From DASRHY01 sp046765875 (GTDB lineage: Bacteria > Actinomycetota > Actinomycetes > Propionibacteriales > Kribbellaceae), in assembly GCA_046765875.1 (NCBI GenBank), contig JBKPSJ010000137.1:1-11035 (forward strand): a DNA stretch of 11,035 nt, read 5' to 3'. The number at the start of each line of letters is the position of its first letter. The first letter of the stretch is position 1. Positions 1 to 7,216 of the stretch are shown here, in pieces. Made by a program: the position numbers and the translations under genes. The notes beneath the pieces are model-generated. The model had not been told where the DNA came from and did no database searches. It saw only the letters and a program-made list of their open reading frames with translations.

Positions 1-459
1 CTGCCGGTGATCATGGACCCGGTCTACGGCTATCAGGCGGTCAACGTCGAAGCCGAGATGGAGAACTCCTCCAGCCTGCTGCACTGGACCCGCCGGATGA
101 TCCAGGCCCGCAAGCAGCACCCGTGCTTCGGGATGGGTACCTTCACCGATCTGGGCGGCTCGAACCCCAGCGTGTTCTCGTACGTGCGCGAGTTCGGTGA
201 CGACGTCGTGCTCTGCGTGAACAACCTGTCGCGGTTCCCGCAGCCGATCGAGCTGGACCTGCGGCAGTGGGAGGGTGTGGAGCCGATCGAGATGCTCGGC
301 GGGGTTCACTTCCCGCGGATCGGCGAACTGCCGTACCTGCTGACGTTGGGCAACCACGGCTTCTACTGGTTCAGGCTCCCGGTCAACCGTGGCGACCGCC
401 CCGATCCGCTCGTGCGTTCCGAACGCCGTACCGACCGAAATGAGGAGAGCCCTTCGTGA
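1..459 (+). CDS. treS: Trehalose synthase (maltose alpha-D-glucosyltransferase), C-terminal part
   Basis: This is the 3' end of treS; the reading frame is open from base 1, so the start and the GH13 catalytic core lie outside the window. TreS interconverts trehalose and maltose in the cytoplasm and supplies maltose to maltokinase in the GlgE glucan pathway. What remains is the end of the barrel and the C-terminal beta domain. Recognisable TreS segments are VYGYQAVNVEAEM near the beginning, the helix with MIQARKQHPCFGMG, and the closing sheet with VLCVNNLSRFPQPIELDL and LTLGNHGFYWFRL. After that comes a short polar tail that is probably variable. Its TGA stop overlaps the GTG start of the maltokinase gene (GTGA), which points to co-transcription and translational coupling. 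The identity rests on characteristic C-terminal sequence and on the neighbouring genes. Confidence 0.93.
   Translation: MPVIMDPVYGYQAVNVEAEMENSSSLLHWTRRMIQARKQHPCFGMGTFTDLGGSNPSVFSYVREFGDDVVLCVNNLSRFPQPIELDLRQWEGVEPIEMLGGVHFPRIGELPYLLTLGNHGFYWFRLPVNRGDRPDPLVRSERRTDRNEESPS
442..447 (+). promoter_or_regulatory. Ribosome binding site fixing the GTG start of mak
   Basis: GAGGAG lies inside the last codons of treS with an 8-base spacer to GTG 456. It decides the maltokinase start, since no ATG in that frame is nearby. Confidence 0.8.
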
Positions 460-1865
460 CAACGCATCTGGACCAGGTCCAGACCTTCTGCATCGGGCAG
501 CGATGGTTTGGCGACAAGGGTCGCACCCTCGAGGTGACCGCGATGCCGGCGTCGAGCTGGCTGTCACCCGGGGGATCGTGGCCCGCGGTACGGATCGGGT
601 TCGTGCACTGCCGCTTCGGCGATGACGGCCTGTCGACCTCGGTCTACCAGTTGCCGCTGTCGTACCGTGACGAGCCGGACGAGTCACTCGCATACGCCTA
701 CGTGGGCGAGTGGACCGAGCCGGATCTCGGCGACCGCACGGTGTGGGTGTACGACGCGTTGTACGACAAGCAGGCCACGCCGTACTGGCTTGACGCGATC
801 ACCAACGGCCGCCGGCTGGACGACCTGGAGTTCCACCCGGTGCACGCGCCGAGCCACGCGACCGTCGTACCGGAGGACTCGCGGTCACTGGTCCTCACCG
901 GCGAGCAGAGCAACACCTCGCTGGTGTACGGCGACGCCGCGATGCTCAAGGTGTTCCGCCGGCTCGAGCCCGGCACCAACCCGGGTGTGGAGATCGAGTC
1001 CGCGCTGACCGAGTCCGGCTCCGACCTGGTCCCGGAGGTGCTTGGCTGGGTACGCGGCTCATGGCCGGACCCGGACGGCGGCACCGCGATCGGTGACCTG
1101 GCGATGATGACGGTGTTCCAGCGCTCGGCCACCGACGGCTGGACGTACGCGACCACCTCGGTGCGCGACCTGTACGCCGAGGGCGACCTGCACGCCGACG
1201 AGGTGGGCGGCGACTTCGCGGGCGAGTCGTACCGCCTCGGGATGACAAGCGCGACCGTGCACGCGGACCTGGCCAAGGCGCTCGGCAGCGACGAACTGCC
1301 GGCCGACCGGATCCCGGCGATCGCGGCTGGGATGCGCCAGCGGCTCGACCAAGTCGTGGAAGCGGTCCCGGAGCTGGGGCAGTACGCAGCCGGTCTGGTC
1401 GCCGCCTTCGACGCGCTCGCCGGCTACGACCGGCCGATCCCGGTGCAGCGGATCCACGGCGACTACCACCTGGGGCAGACGCTGCGCACGATCGAGGGCT
1501 GGAAGGTGATCGACTTCGAGGGCGAGCCGGCCAAACCGCTGAGCGAGCGCCGTGCTGCGGACACACCCGTCAAGGACGTGGCCGGGATGCTCCGCTCGTT
1601 CGACTACGCGGCCCGGCACCTGCTCGCCGCCGATCACCAGGGCGACGCACAGATCGCCTACCGGGCCGCGGAGTGGTCGAACCGCAACCGATCCGCGTTC
1701 TGTGAGGGGTACGCCGAGGTGGCCGGCGCTGATCCGCGCGACGACGACGTGCTGCTGCGCGCGTTCTCGGCGGACAAGGTCGTCTACGAGGTCATGTACG
1801 AGGCACGCAACCGGCCGACCTGGCTTCCGATCCCGCTGGCGGCCGCTGCTCAGATCAGCCGCTGA
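456..1865 (+). CDS. mak: Maltokinase (ATP:maltose 1-phosphotransferase)
   Basis: Maltokinase phosphorylates maltose with ATP to maltose 1-phosphate, the donor used by GlgE to extend alpha-1,4-glucan. The product is 469 residues, close to mycobacterial Mak/Pep2. An N-terminal cap begins with FCIGQRWFGDKGRTLEV, near residues 10-26. An ATP-binding lobe follows with EQSNTSLVYGDAAMLKVFRR, near 150-170. The eukaryotic-kinase-like catalytic loop is HGDYHLGQ at 334-341 (probable catalytic Asp336), and the metal-binding segment DFEGEP starts at Asp353. The GTG start at 456 is chosen because GAGGAG at 442-447 sits 8 bases upstream and because it forms a GTGA overlap with the treS stop. Treated as one transcription unit with treS. 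The stop at 1863-1865 directly abuts the stop of the convergent gene. Confidence 0.95.
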   Translation: MTTHLDQVQTFCIGQRWFGDKGRTLEVTAMPASSWLSPGGSWPAVRIGFVHCRFGDDGLSTSVYQLPLSYRDEPDESLAYAYVGEWTEPDLGDRTVWVYDALYDKQATPYWLDAITNGRRLDDLEFHPVHAPSHATVVPEDSRSLVLTGEQSNTSLVYGDAAMLKVFRRLEPGTNPGVEIESALTESGSDLVPEVLGWVRGSWPDPDGGTAIGDLAMMTVFQRSATDGWTYATTSVRDLYAEGDLHADEVGGDFAGESYRLGMTSATVHADLAKALGSDELPADRIPAIAAGMRQRLDQVVEAVPELGQYAAGLVAAFDALAGYDRPIPVQRIHGDYHLGQTLRTIEGWKVIDFEGEPAKPLSERRAADTPVKDVAGMLRSFDYAARHLLAADHQGDAQIAYRAAEWSNRNRSAFCEGYAEVAGADPRDDDVLLRAFSADKVVYEVMYEARNRPTWLPIPLAAAAQISR

Positions 1866-1881
1866 TCACTTACGGCTGATC
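1853..1881. terminator. Inverted repeat spanning two abutting convergent stop codons; candidate bidirectional terminator
   Basis: GATCAGCCG (1853-1861) is the perfect reverse complement of CGGCTGATC (1873-1881), giving a 9-bp stem with an 11-base loop. The loop holds the palindrome TGATCA (1863-1868), in which TGA ends mak on the plus strand and the complementary TGA ends the 430-codon gene on the minus strand. A smaller alternative hairpin is GATCAG/CTGATC (1853-1858/1862-1867). No T-tract follows on either strand, so termination is inferred from position and symmetry. Because the repeat is coding on both sides, both proteins end in Ile-Ser-Arg, with one extra Lys on the minus-strand product. 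Confidence 0.5.
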
Positions 1882-3158
1882 CGGTAGTCGAGCACCAGGA
1901 ACGGGAAGCCGAAAAGCGAGAACGCGTGCTCGGCGCGCAGCCCGTCGGCGCCCTCGGGATAGACGTCGAGTTGCTCGGCGAACCCGTGCACCGCCAGGGT
2001 GGTGAGGTCGCGGGTCTCGGGATCGATGTAGGTCAGGTAGTGGCCCGGCTGATCGAGATTGCTTCGACTGGTCAGCACCAGCCCGCCACCCGGCCGGGCC
2101 CGTGGTGCCAGCGTCGCGGTGAAGCTTGCCTGTGGCAACGGGAAGCCGACGCTCACGTAGCCGTACCCGTCGCGCCGGTACGTCGTGTAGATCCCGACGT
2201 AGATCGGCTCGTCGGTGTCTGCGTACGAGCGAAGCCAGCCGCGTACGCCGATCACGTCCGCACCGTCCGGGGTGATGGTGTCGATCCTGCTGCGGATGCC
2301 TCGCCGGGTCTCACGCTCGTTCATCGGCACGCTGGCCTGGCCCAGCGGGCGGGCCACCAGCGACCGGTACAGCAGGTAGCCGGGTCGTACCCACAGCCGC
2401 CAGCGCGGTACGATGTCGAGCACGAACCGGGTGGTGTGCTCGTAGAACTCGCGCACCCGGGGGTCCACGCCGGCGGGGTCGAAGTCCGGCCCGGCCAATT
2501 CGTCCAGCGATCCGACGATGCCGACGTCGGGCGCGTCCGGCCGGTACGTACCGCCGATCACGCCGGCCAATTCACGGACATAGCCGGTGCCGACGTACCG
2601 GCCCCGCGCCTCCAGCGGTACGACGAACGGCAGGTCCTCGGCCTGGACGTTCTCCGCCAGCAAACTGACCTGCGCATCCCGGAACAGCAGCGCCGACGAC
2701 ACCCGATACGCCAGCACGGTCGTACCCGCGACCACCGAGGCGTCCTGCCGGCGCAGGGCTCGCCCTACCGCGAGGCCGACCGCCGGTCCCAGGGCGACCT
2801 TCTGCGGCCGCACACCCATCGCGCCGGCGATCCCGCCCGTCGCCACGCCGACCGCTTCCGGCGGCAGTTCGCGACCGGTGAGCGACGCCGTTCGGTCGGC
2901 GAGCCAGCCGCCCTGAGCCGCCAACGCCGTACTCACCGCGATCCGCTGCCACAGCGCCGGGATCTCCCCCGGCCGCTGCCTTGCCCGCGCCACGGCCTCA
3001 CCGATCCCGAGCCCCACGGCCCCGGCGGCCGCACCGACCAGACCGGCCCTGGCACCCCGCCGTCCGGTCAGCGCCGCACCGGCGAGTGCCCCGATGACCG
3101 CCGCGGTCCCGACCTGCTCCCCCCGGCCCGGCCCGCGCCGGCGTTCCTCGGCTCCCAT
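1866..3158 (-). CDS. Hypothetical protein with Gly/Ala-rich hydrophobic N-terminus (430 aa)
   Basis: I do not recognise this family and assign no function. The first 130 or so residues are rich in Gly, Ala and Val, with hydrophobic stretches near residues 16-32 and 36-57 and weaker ones near 70-85, 100-115 and 120-135, some spaced like glycine zippers; membrane association is plausible. The remaining 290 residues look soluble and mixed, with aromatic-rich pieces such as RWRLWVRPGYLLYRSLV and a C-terminal LFGFPFLVLDYRISRK. Start ATG at 3158 is preferred because the open frame further upstream (to 4154) is only the antisense of glgB. There is no Shine-Dalgarno sequence, but a TAGCTT box sits 7 bases upstream. 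An in-frame ATG at 3224 is the main alternative. The gene lies inverted between mak and glgB, converging on mak and diverging from glgB. The location suggests, but does not show, a link to glucan metabolism. Confidence 0.75.
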   Translation of the reverse strand: MGAEERRRGPGRGEQVGTAAVIGALAGAALTGRRGARAGLVGAAAGAVGLGIGEAVARARQRPGEIPALWQRIAVSTALAAQGGWLADRTASLTGRELPPEAVGVATGGIAGAMGVRPQKVALGPAVGLAVGRALRRQDASVVAGTTVLAYRVSSALLFRDAQVSLLAENVQAEDLPFVVPLEARGRYVGTGYVRELAGVIGGTYRPDAPDVGIVGSLDELAGPDFDPAGVDPRVREFYEHTTRFVLDIVPRWRLWVRPGYLLYRSLVARPLGQASVPMNERETRRGIRSRIDTITPDGADVIGVRGWLRSYADTDEPIYVGIYTTYRRDGYGYVSVGFPLPQASFTATLAPRARPGGGLVLTSRSNLDQPGHYLTYIDPETRDLTTLAVHGFAEQLDVYPEGADGLRAEHAFSLFGFPFLVLDYRISRK

Positions 3159-3165
3159 GGCAGGC

Positions 3166-3171
3166 AAGCTA
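3166..3171 (-). promoter_or_regulatory. Possible -10 box for a leaderless transcript of the 430-aa gene
   Basis: Read on the minus strand this is TAGCTT (pattern TANNNT), followed by 7 bases and then the ATG at 3158. That is the spacing expected when transcription starts at or next to the start codon, as in leaderless actinobacterial genes. It would explain the missing Shine-Dalgarno sequence. No convincing -35 element is visible. Confidence 0.35.
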
Positions 3172-3240
3172 CCCGGTGGCAGGCACCGCGGGCTCGCCGC
3201 AGCGCCACGCGGAGGGGCGAACATCGTCGCCGATCCGGCA

Positions 3241-3265
3241 GGATGGGGCCTATGGATGGGCCTAT
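3241..3265 (+). repeat. Imperfect 13/12-bp tandem duplication carrying alternative glgB start codons
   Basis: GGATGGGGCCTAT (3241-3253) is followed at once by GGATGGGCCTAT (3254-3265), identical except for one G. In-frame ATG codons for glgB fall at 3243, 3252 and 3264, so the duplication multiplied the possible starts. The GGATGGG part lies only 3 bases before ATG 3252 and ATG 3264, a poor ribosome-binding distance. Confidence 0.7.
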
Positions 3266-5477
3266 GGACGCGAGCGAGCGGGACACCCGGCAGCTGACGC
3301 CTGCACCGGTGGGCGCGGACGACCTGCAACGGCTCCATGACGGAACGCACCACGACCCGCACCAGATCCTGGGACCGCACGTGCACGAGGGCGGTGTGAC
3401 GATCCGCACGCTGCGGCCGTTCGCCGGCAGCGTCACGGTGGTCAGCGGCGACGAACGTGTCGCGATGGCGCATGAGGCGCACGGTGTGTGGGCCGGCGTC
3501 CTGCCGGGCGAGGACGTCCCGAACTACCGGCTCGAGGTCGTCTACGACGGCGCACCGGCCCAGTTGGTCGACGATCCGTACCGGTTCCTGCCGTCGCTGG
3601 GCGAGGTTGACCTGCACCTGATCGGCGAGGGCCGGCACGAGGAGCTGTGGACCGTACTCGGCGCGCACGTGCGGCACTACCCCGGCGACGTCGTCGGTAC
3701 GTCGTTCGCGGTCTGGGCGCCGAACGCGCAGGGTGTGCGGATCACCGCCGACTTCAACTTCTGGGACGGCCGCGCGCACCCGATGCGCTCGATGGGCGGG
3801 TCCGGCGTGTGGGAGCTGTTCGTACCCGGCGTCGGCACCGGTACCCGGTACAAGTACGAGATCTGCGGCCGCGACGGCGTCTGGCGGCAGAAGGCCGACC
3901 CGGTGGCGGCGCTGGCCGAGACGCCACCCGCGAACGCATCGGTGGTGTTCGAGTCGCAGTACGAGTGGAAAGACAGCGACTGGATGGACCGGCGGGCCAC
4001 CACCCAGGCGTACGCCGAGCCGATGAGCGTCTACGAGGTGCATCTCGGGTCGTGGCGGCGCGGCCGGTCGTATCGTGACCTGGCCGGCGAACTGGTCGAT
4101 TACGTCACCGCGATGGGGTTCACCCATGTCGAGCTGATGCCGCCGATGGAGCACCCGTTCGGCGGATCGTGGGGCTACCAGGTGACGTCGTACTTCGCGC
4201 CGTCCTCACGGTACGGCGACCCGGACGACTTCCGCTCCCTGGTCGACGCGCTGCACCAGGCCGGGATCGGCGTGATCGTGGACTGGGTCCCGGCGCACTT
4301 CCCGAAGGACGCCTGGGCGCTGGCCCGGTTCGACGGCACCGCGCTGTACGAGCACCCGGACCCGCGGCGCGGTGAACAGCTCGACTGGGGCACGCTGGTG
4401 TTCGACTTCGGCCGCCCGCAGGTACGCAACTTCCTGGTCGCGAACGCGGTCTACTGGGCCGACGAGTTCCACGTCGACGGACTTCGCGTCGACGCGGTCG
4501 CGTCGATGCTGTACCTCGACTACAGCCGGCCCGAGGGCGGTTGGGTGCCGAACCAGTACGGCGGCCGGGAGAACCTCGAGGCGGTCTCGTTCCTGCAGGA
4601 GATGAACGCCACCGTCTACAAGCGTGTGCCCGGTGTGGTCACGGTCGCGGAGGAGTCGACCTCGTGGCCCGGCGTCACCCGCGCCACCCATCTCGGCGGG
4701 CTCGGGTTCGGGTTCAAGTGGAACATGGGCTGGATGAACGACTCGCTGCGCTATCTCGCGCACGATCCCGTACACCGGCAGTACCACCACCACGAGATGA
4801 CGTTCTCGATGATGCACGCGTACTCGGAGAACTTCGTGCTGCCGCTGTCGCACGACGAGGTGGTGCACGGCAAGGGTTCGCTGCTGCGCAAGATGCCCGG
4901 CGACCGCTGGCGGCAGCTGGCGAACTTGCGTGCGTACCTGGCGATGATGTGGGCGCATCCGGGCAAGCAGCTGCTGTTCATGGGCTGCGAGTTCGGCCAG
5001 GAGTCGGAGTGGTCGGAGAAGCACGAGCTGGACTGGTGGCTGCTCGACAACGCCGACCACCGCGGCCTGCAGAACATGGTCCGCGACCTGAACCGGCTGT
5101 ACCGCGACGAGCGGGCGCTGTGGGCGACCGACCACGAGCCGGAGCGGTTCTCCTGGATCGACGCGAACGATGCCCAGAGCAACGTCTTCTCGTTCGTCCG
5201 GTTCAGTGACGACAAGGACGGCGGCGGCGCGATCGCCTGTGTGGCGAACTTCTCGGCGGTGCCGTACTTCGGCTACCGGCTCGGGCTGCCGTTCGCCGGC
5301 AGGTGGGACGAGGTCCTCAACACCGACGCGGCCGAATACTCCGGCTCGGGCGTAGGCAACTTCGGCGGCGTCACAGCGGACGGCCCAGGCTGGCACGGCA
5401 TGACCTCGAGCACCGACCTCTCCGTCCCACCCCTGGCCACCGTCTGGCTCAAATACCACCCGGAGCCGGTGGGGTAG
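3243..5477 (+). CDS. glgB: 1,4-alpha-glucan branching enzyme, GH13
   Basis: GlgB cuts alpha-1,4-glucan chains and transfers them to O6 of an acceptor chain, making alpha-1,6 branches in glycogen-like glucan. From ATG 3243 the protein has 744 residues; from 3252 or 3264 it has 741 or 737, all near the usual actinobacterial length. An N-terminal beta module contains HHDPHQILGPH (about residues 34-44), then a CBM48 domain with TSFAVWAPNAQGVRITADFN, then the GH13 barrel. GH13 motifs visible: DWVPAHFP from Asp347; GLRVDAVASM with nucleophile Asp417; TVAEEST with acid/base Glu470; LPLSHDEVVHGK with Asp538. The C-terminal beta domain ends with ATVWLKYHPEPVG. No good Shine-Dalgarno sequence selects the start. 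A GGAGGGG at 3211-3217 is about 25 bases or more from every ATG. It diverges from the unknown gene and belongs functionally with treS-mak. Confidence 0.96.
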   Translation: MGPMDGPMDASERDTRQLTPAPVGADDLQRLHDGTHHDPHQILGPHVHEGGVTIRTLRPFAGSVTVVSGDERVAMAHEAHGVWAGVLPGEDVPNYRLEVVYDGAPAQLVDDPYRFLPSLGEVDLHLIGEGRHEELWTVLGAHVRHYPGDVVGTSFAVWAPNAQGVRITADFNFWDGRAHPMRSMGGSGVWELFVPGVGTGTRYKYEICGRDGVWRQKADPVAALAETPPANASVVFESQYEWKDSDWMDRRATTQAYAEPMSVYEVHLGSWRRGRSYRDLAGELVDYVTAMGFTHVELMPPMEHPFGGSWGYQVTSYFAPSSRYGDPDDFRSLVDALHQAGIGVIVDWVPAHFPKDAWALARFDGTALYEHPDPRRGEQLDWGTLVFDFGRPQVRNFLVANAVYWADEFHVDGLRVDAVASMLYLDYSRPEGGWVPNQYGGRENLEAVSFLQEMNATVYKRVPGVVTVAEESTSWPGVTRATHLGGLGFGFKWNMGWMNDSLRYLAHDPVHRQYHHHEMTFSMMHAYSENFVLPLSHDEVVHGKGSLLRKMPGDRWRQLANLRAYLAMMWAHPGKQLLFMGCEFGQESEWSEKHELDWWLLDNADHRGLQNMVRDLNRLYRDERALWATDHEPERFSWIDANDAQSNVFSFVRFSDDKDGGGAIACVANFSAVPYFGYRLGLPFAGRWDEVLNTDAAEYSGSGVGNFGGVTADGPGWHGMTSSTDLSVPPLATVWLKYHPEPVG

Positions 5478-5480
5478 CGT
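5475..5480 (+). promoter_or_regulatory. Possible -10 box upstream of the GNAT-Nudix gene
   Basis: TAGCGT fits TANNNT, overlaps the glgB stop codon (TAG 5475-5477) and is followed by 8 bases before GTG 5489. This would allow a leaderless transcript separate from glgB. No -35 is evident, and the match is short enough to be chance. Confidence 0.22.
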
Positions 5481-5488
5481 TTCGGGGT

Positions 5489-6508
5489 GTGAGTGCCGTA
5501 CCGCCGCAGCCGACGCTGACCGACGGTGATCTGACGCTGCGGCCGTGGCGGGACTCCGACGTCGACCTGGCGGCACCGCTGGAGGACGAGGAGATCACGC
5601 ACTGGTTCGACTTCTCGCGGCCGTCCACCCGGGAGGACGTGGTCGCCGCGGTCCAGCGCTGGCGGGAGCAGTACGCCGACGATCGGTCGGTGGTGAACTT
5701 CGCGATCGCGCTGGCCGGTGAGCGCGGGCCGGTCGGCAACGTCGAGGTACGGCGCGGCGAGCGCGGGGTCGGGTACGTGTCCTGGACCGTGTACAAGCCG
5801 TTCCGGCGGCGCCGGATAGCCACCCGCGCGGTGCGGATGCTTGCGGCGTACGCGTTTACCGAGCTGGGCCTCGAACGGCTCCAGGCCGATGTCGATCCGG
5901 AGAACATCGGCTCACTCCGGGTGGCGCTGCGGGCCGGATTCCGCCGCGAGGGTGTGCTGCGCGGCAACACCACTCTCGGCGAGGAGCGGCACGACACGGT
6001 CGTGTACGGGCTGCGGCGCGACGACCCGCGGCCGGACACGCTGCTCGGCTGGACCGGCCTGATGGACTCGGTGCTGCCGAAGAAGCGGGTGATCGCCCAC
6101 GTCGTGGTCCGCGACCTCGCGAACCGGATCCTGCTGTGCACCACCGGCTTCAAGCGCGACCTCGAACTGCCCGGCGGGATCGTCGAGCCCGGCGAGGACC
6201 CGCTGAGCGCGGCGAGGCGCGAGGTCCTCGAGGAGCTGGGCGTCGACATCCCGATCGGCGGCGTGGTGGCGATCGACTGGCTGCCGCCGTGGCAGGGCTG
6301 GGGCGACGCGATCGAGATCCTGTACGACGGCGGCGTCCACGACCCTTCGCTGGTCGACACCTTCGCGGTCGACGGCCGGGAGATCCTGGCGGCCCGCTGG
6401 TACACGGCCGACGAGGTCGAGGGTCGTGTCTCACCGCTCAACGCGCGCCGGATCCCGAAGATCCTGGCCGAACCCGACCGCGTGCACAACTTCCGCGACG
6501 GGTACTAG
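5489..6508 (+). CDS. GNAT N-acetyltransferase fused to Nudix hydrolase
   Basis: This 339-residue protein has two catalytic domains in one frame. Residues about 9-180 are a RimJ/RimL-type GNAT acetyltransferase: opening LRPWRDSDVDLAA, an acetyl-CoA pyrophosphate-loop segment FRRRRIATRAVRM at 105-117, and the family-typical end NIGSLRVALRAGFRREGVLRG. The usual Gly residues of the RGxGxA loop are replaced by Arg/Ile, so cofactor binding should be checked. Residues about 200-320 are a Nudix domain with an exact Nudix box at 230-252: G, five residues, E, seven residues, REVLEELGV. Nudix enzymes hydrolyse nucleoside diphosphate-linked compounds; the substrate here is unknown. GTG 5489 is the only in-frame start in the 11-base gap after glgB, and it lacks a clear Shine-Dalgarno. 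Its stop overlaps the rskA stop on the other strand. Possible roles are protein or small-molecule acetylation coupled to nucleotide clean-up (inference). Confidence 0.88.
   Translation: MSAVPPQPTLTDGDLTLRPWRDSDVDLAAPLEDEEITHWFDFSRPSTREDVVAAVQRWREQYADDRSVVNFAIALAGERGPVGNVEVRRGERGVGYVSWTVYKPFRRRRIATRAVRMLAAYAFTELGLERLQADVDPENIGSLRVALRAGFRREGVLRGNTTLGEERHDTVVYGLRRDDPRPDTLLGWTGLMDSVLPKKRVIAHVVVRDLANRILLCTTGFKRDLELPGGIVEPGEDPLSAARREVLEELGVDIPIGGVVAIDWLPPWQGWGDAIEILYDGGVHDPSLVDTFAVDGREILAARWYTADEVEGRVSPLNARRIPKILAEPDRVHNFRDGY
6505..6508. other. CTAG tetramer shared as both stop codons of a convergent gene pair
   Basis: TAG at 6506-6508 ends the GNAT-Nudix gene on the plus strand, while CTA at 6505-6507 is the TAG stop of rskA on the minus strand. 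The palindromic CTAG therefore serves both genes, and no intergenic space remains for a separate terminator. Confidence 0.9.
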
Positions 6509-7212
6509 GCGACATCGAGCGCGGCGATGATCGGCGGCGTTGGGCTGACAGCACCGCCGGCCGGTTCGACGGTCAGGCCGACCTTGACGGAGTCACCGAG
6601 ACCGCGTACCAGCCGGGTCTGGTCGGCCGACATCAGTCCGGCCGGGCGTGCCTTGCTCCGGGCGTTCATCAGCCACAACTCGTACGTACGCCCGTTGGGC
6701 AGGTCCGGCAGTCCGCGCAGCACGACGACGACCGCGTCGGCCCGCCGGGACGCGACCACCGTCGCCTCACCGCCACCGGCGACCTCGCCGTGGGTCGTCC
6801 GGGCATCGGGCTGGGCCAGCACCGTCATCAGGTCGGCGTTCGCCTGACGGGTCGCGACCACCTCATGGTGCTGGTCGACAGCGATCCCCGCACCCGCCAC
6901 TAGCGTCAGCGCGGCGGCGGCAGCGGCCAACACGACCCGCCCGCGCCGCGACCGGATCTCGACAACGTCGGGTATCGGCGGAGGCAGCTGCCGGGTCCGG
7001 GCGACCTCGGCCAGCACCCTGGCCTTGAGCCGCGCCGGCACCGGCCGCGCCGCTACGGTTCCAAGCCGCGCGACCGCTTCGGTCAGTTCCGCGACATCGG
7101 TCGTGCAGGCGTGGCAGCCGTCGAGATGCACCTCGAAGCCGGTCTTTTCGTCGACGCTCAGCGCATCGAGCACATACGCGCCGGTCAGCGCGTGGACATC
7201 GGGTGTCTGCAT
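6505..7212 (-). CDS. rskA: Anti-sigma-K factor, RskA family
   Basis: RskA proteins are single-pass membrane anti-sigma factors that hold SigK inactive until regulated proteolysis releases it. The 235-residue product starts with an anti-sigma domain containing ALTGAYVLDALSVDE and the zinc-type motif H29-x3-C33-x2-C36. A transmembrane helix follows at about residues 93-112 (VVLAAAAAALTLVAGAGIAV) after a basic RSRRGR stop-transfer-like stretch. The extracytoplasmic domain contains LPDLPNGRTYELWLMN, typical of the RskA C-terminal domain. ATG 7212 is preceded by GAGGTGA 8 or so bases upstream, in which the TGA is the sigK stop. The 4-base gap and shared ribosome-binding site indicate a sigK-rskA operon. 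What signal it senses cannot be read from the sequence. Confidence 0.93.
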   Translation of the reverse strand: MQTPDVHALTGAYVLDALSVDEKTGFEVHLDGCHACTTDVAELTEAVARLGTVAARPVPARLKARVLAEVARTRQLPPPIPDVVEIRSRRGRVVLAAAAAALTLVAGAGIAVDQHHEVVATRQANADLMTVLAQPDARTTHGEVAGGGEATVVASRRADAVVVVLRGLPDLPNGRTYELWLMNARSKARPAGLMSADQTRLVRGLGDSVKVGLTVEPAGGAVSPTPPIIAALDVA

Positions 7213-7216
7213 CGCG

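Noticed and set aside
698..1637. Several minus-strand open frames across the mak gene
   Set aside because: They are antisense shadows of conserved maltokinase sequence with biased Arg/Ser/Pro composition.
3158..3185. Nine-base direct repeat TGGCAGGCA at 3158-3166 and 3177-3185 in the gap between the 430-aa gene and glgB
   Set aside because: Short and GC-rich, one copy overlaps a start codon, and the 19-base period alone does not justify calling an operator.
1926..3242. Upstream extension of the glgB frame to 1926 (1183 codons in total)
   Set aside because: The extra part is antisense to the 430-aa gene and unlike any branching enzyme; GlgB similarity begins after about 3260.
3159..4154. Upstream extension of the minus-strand 430-aa gene to 4154 (762 codons)
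   Set aside because: The extension is the antisense of the glgB N-terminal domains, and a plausible start with a TANNNT box exists at 3158.
4206..5576. Minus-strand open frame of 456 codons across glgB
   Set aside because: Entirely antisense to the conserved GH13 barrel; composition rich in Val, Arg and His and no recognisable domain.
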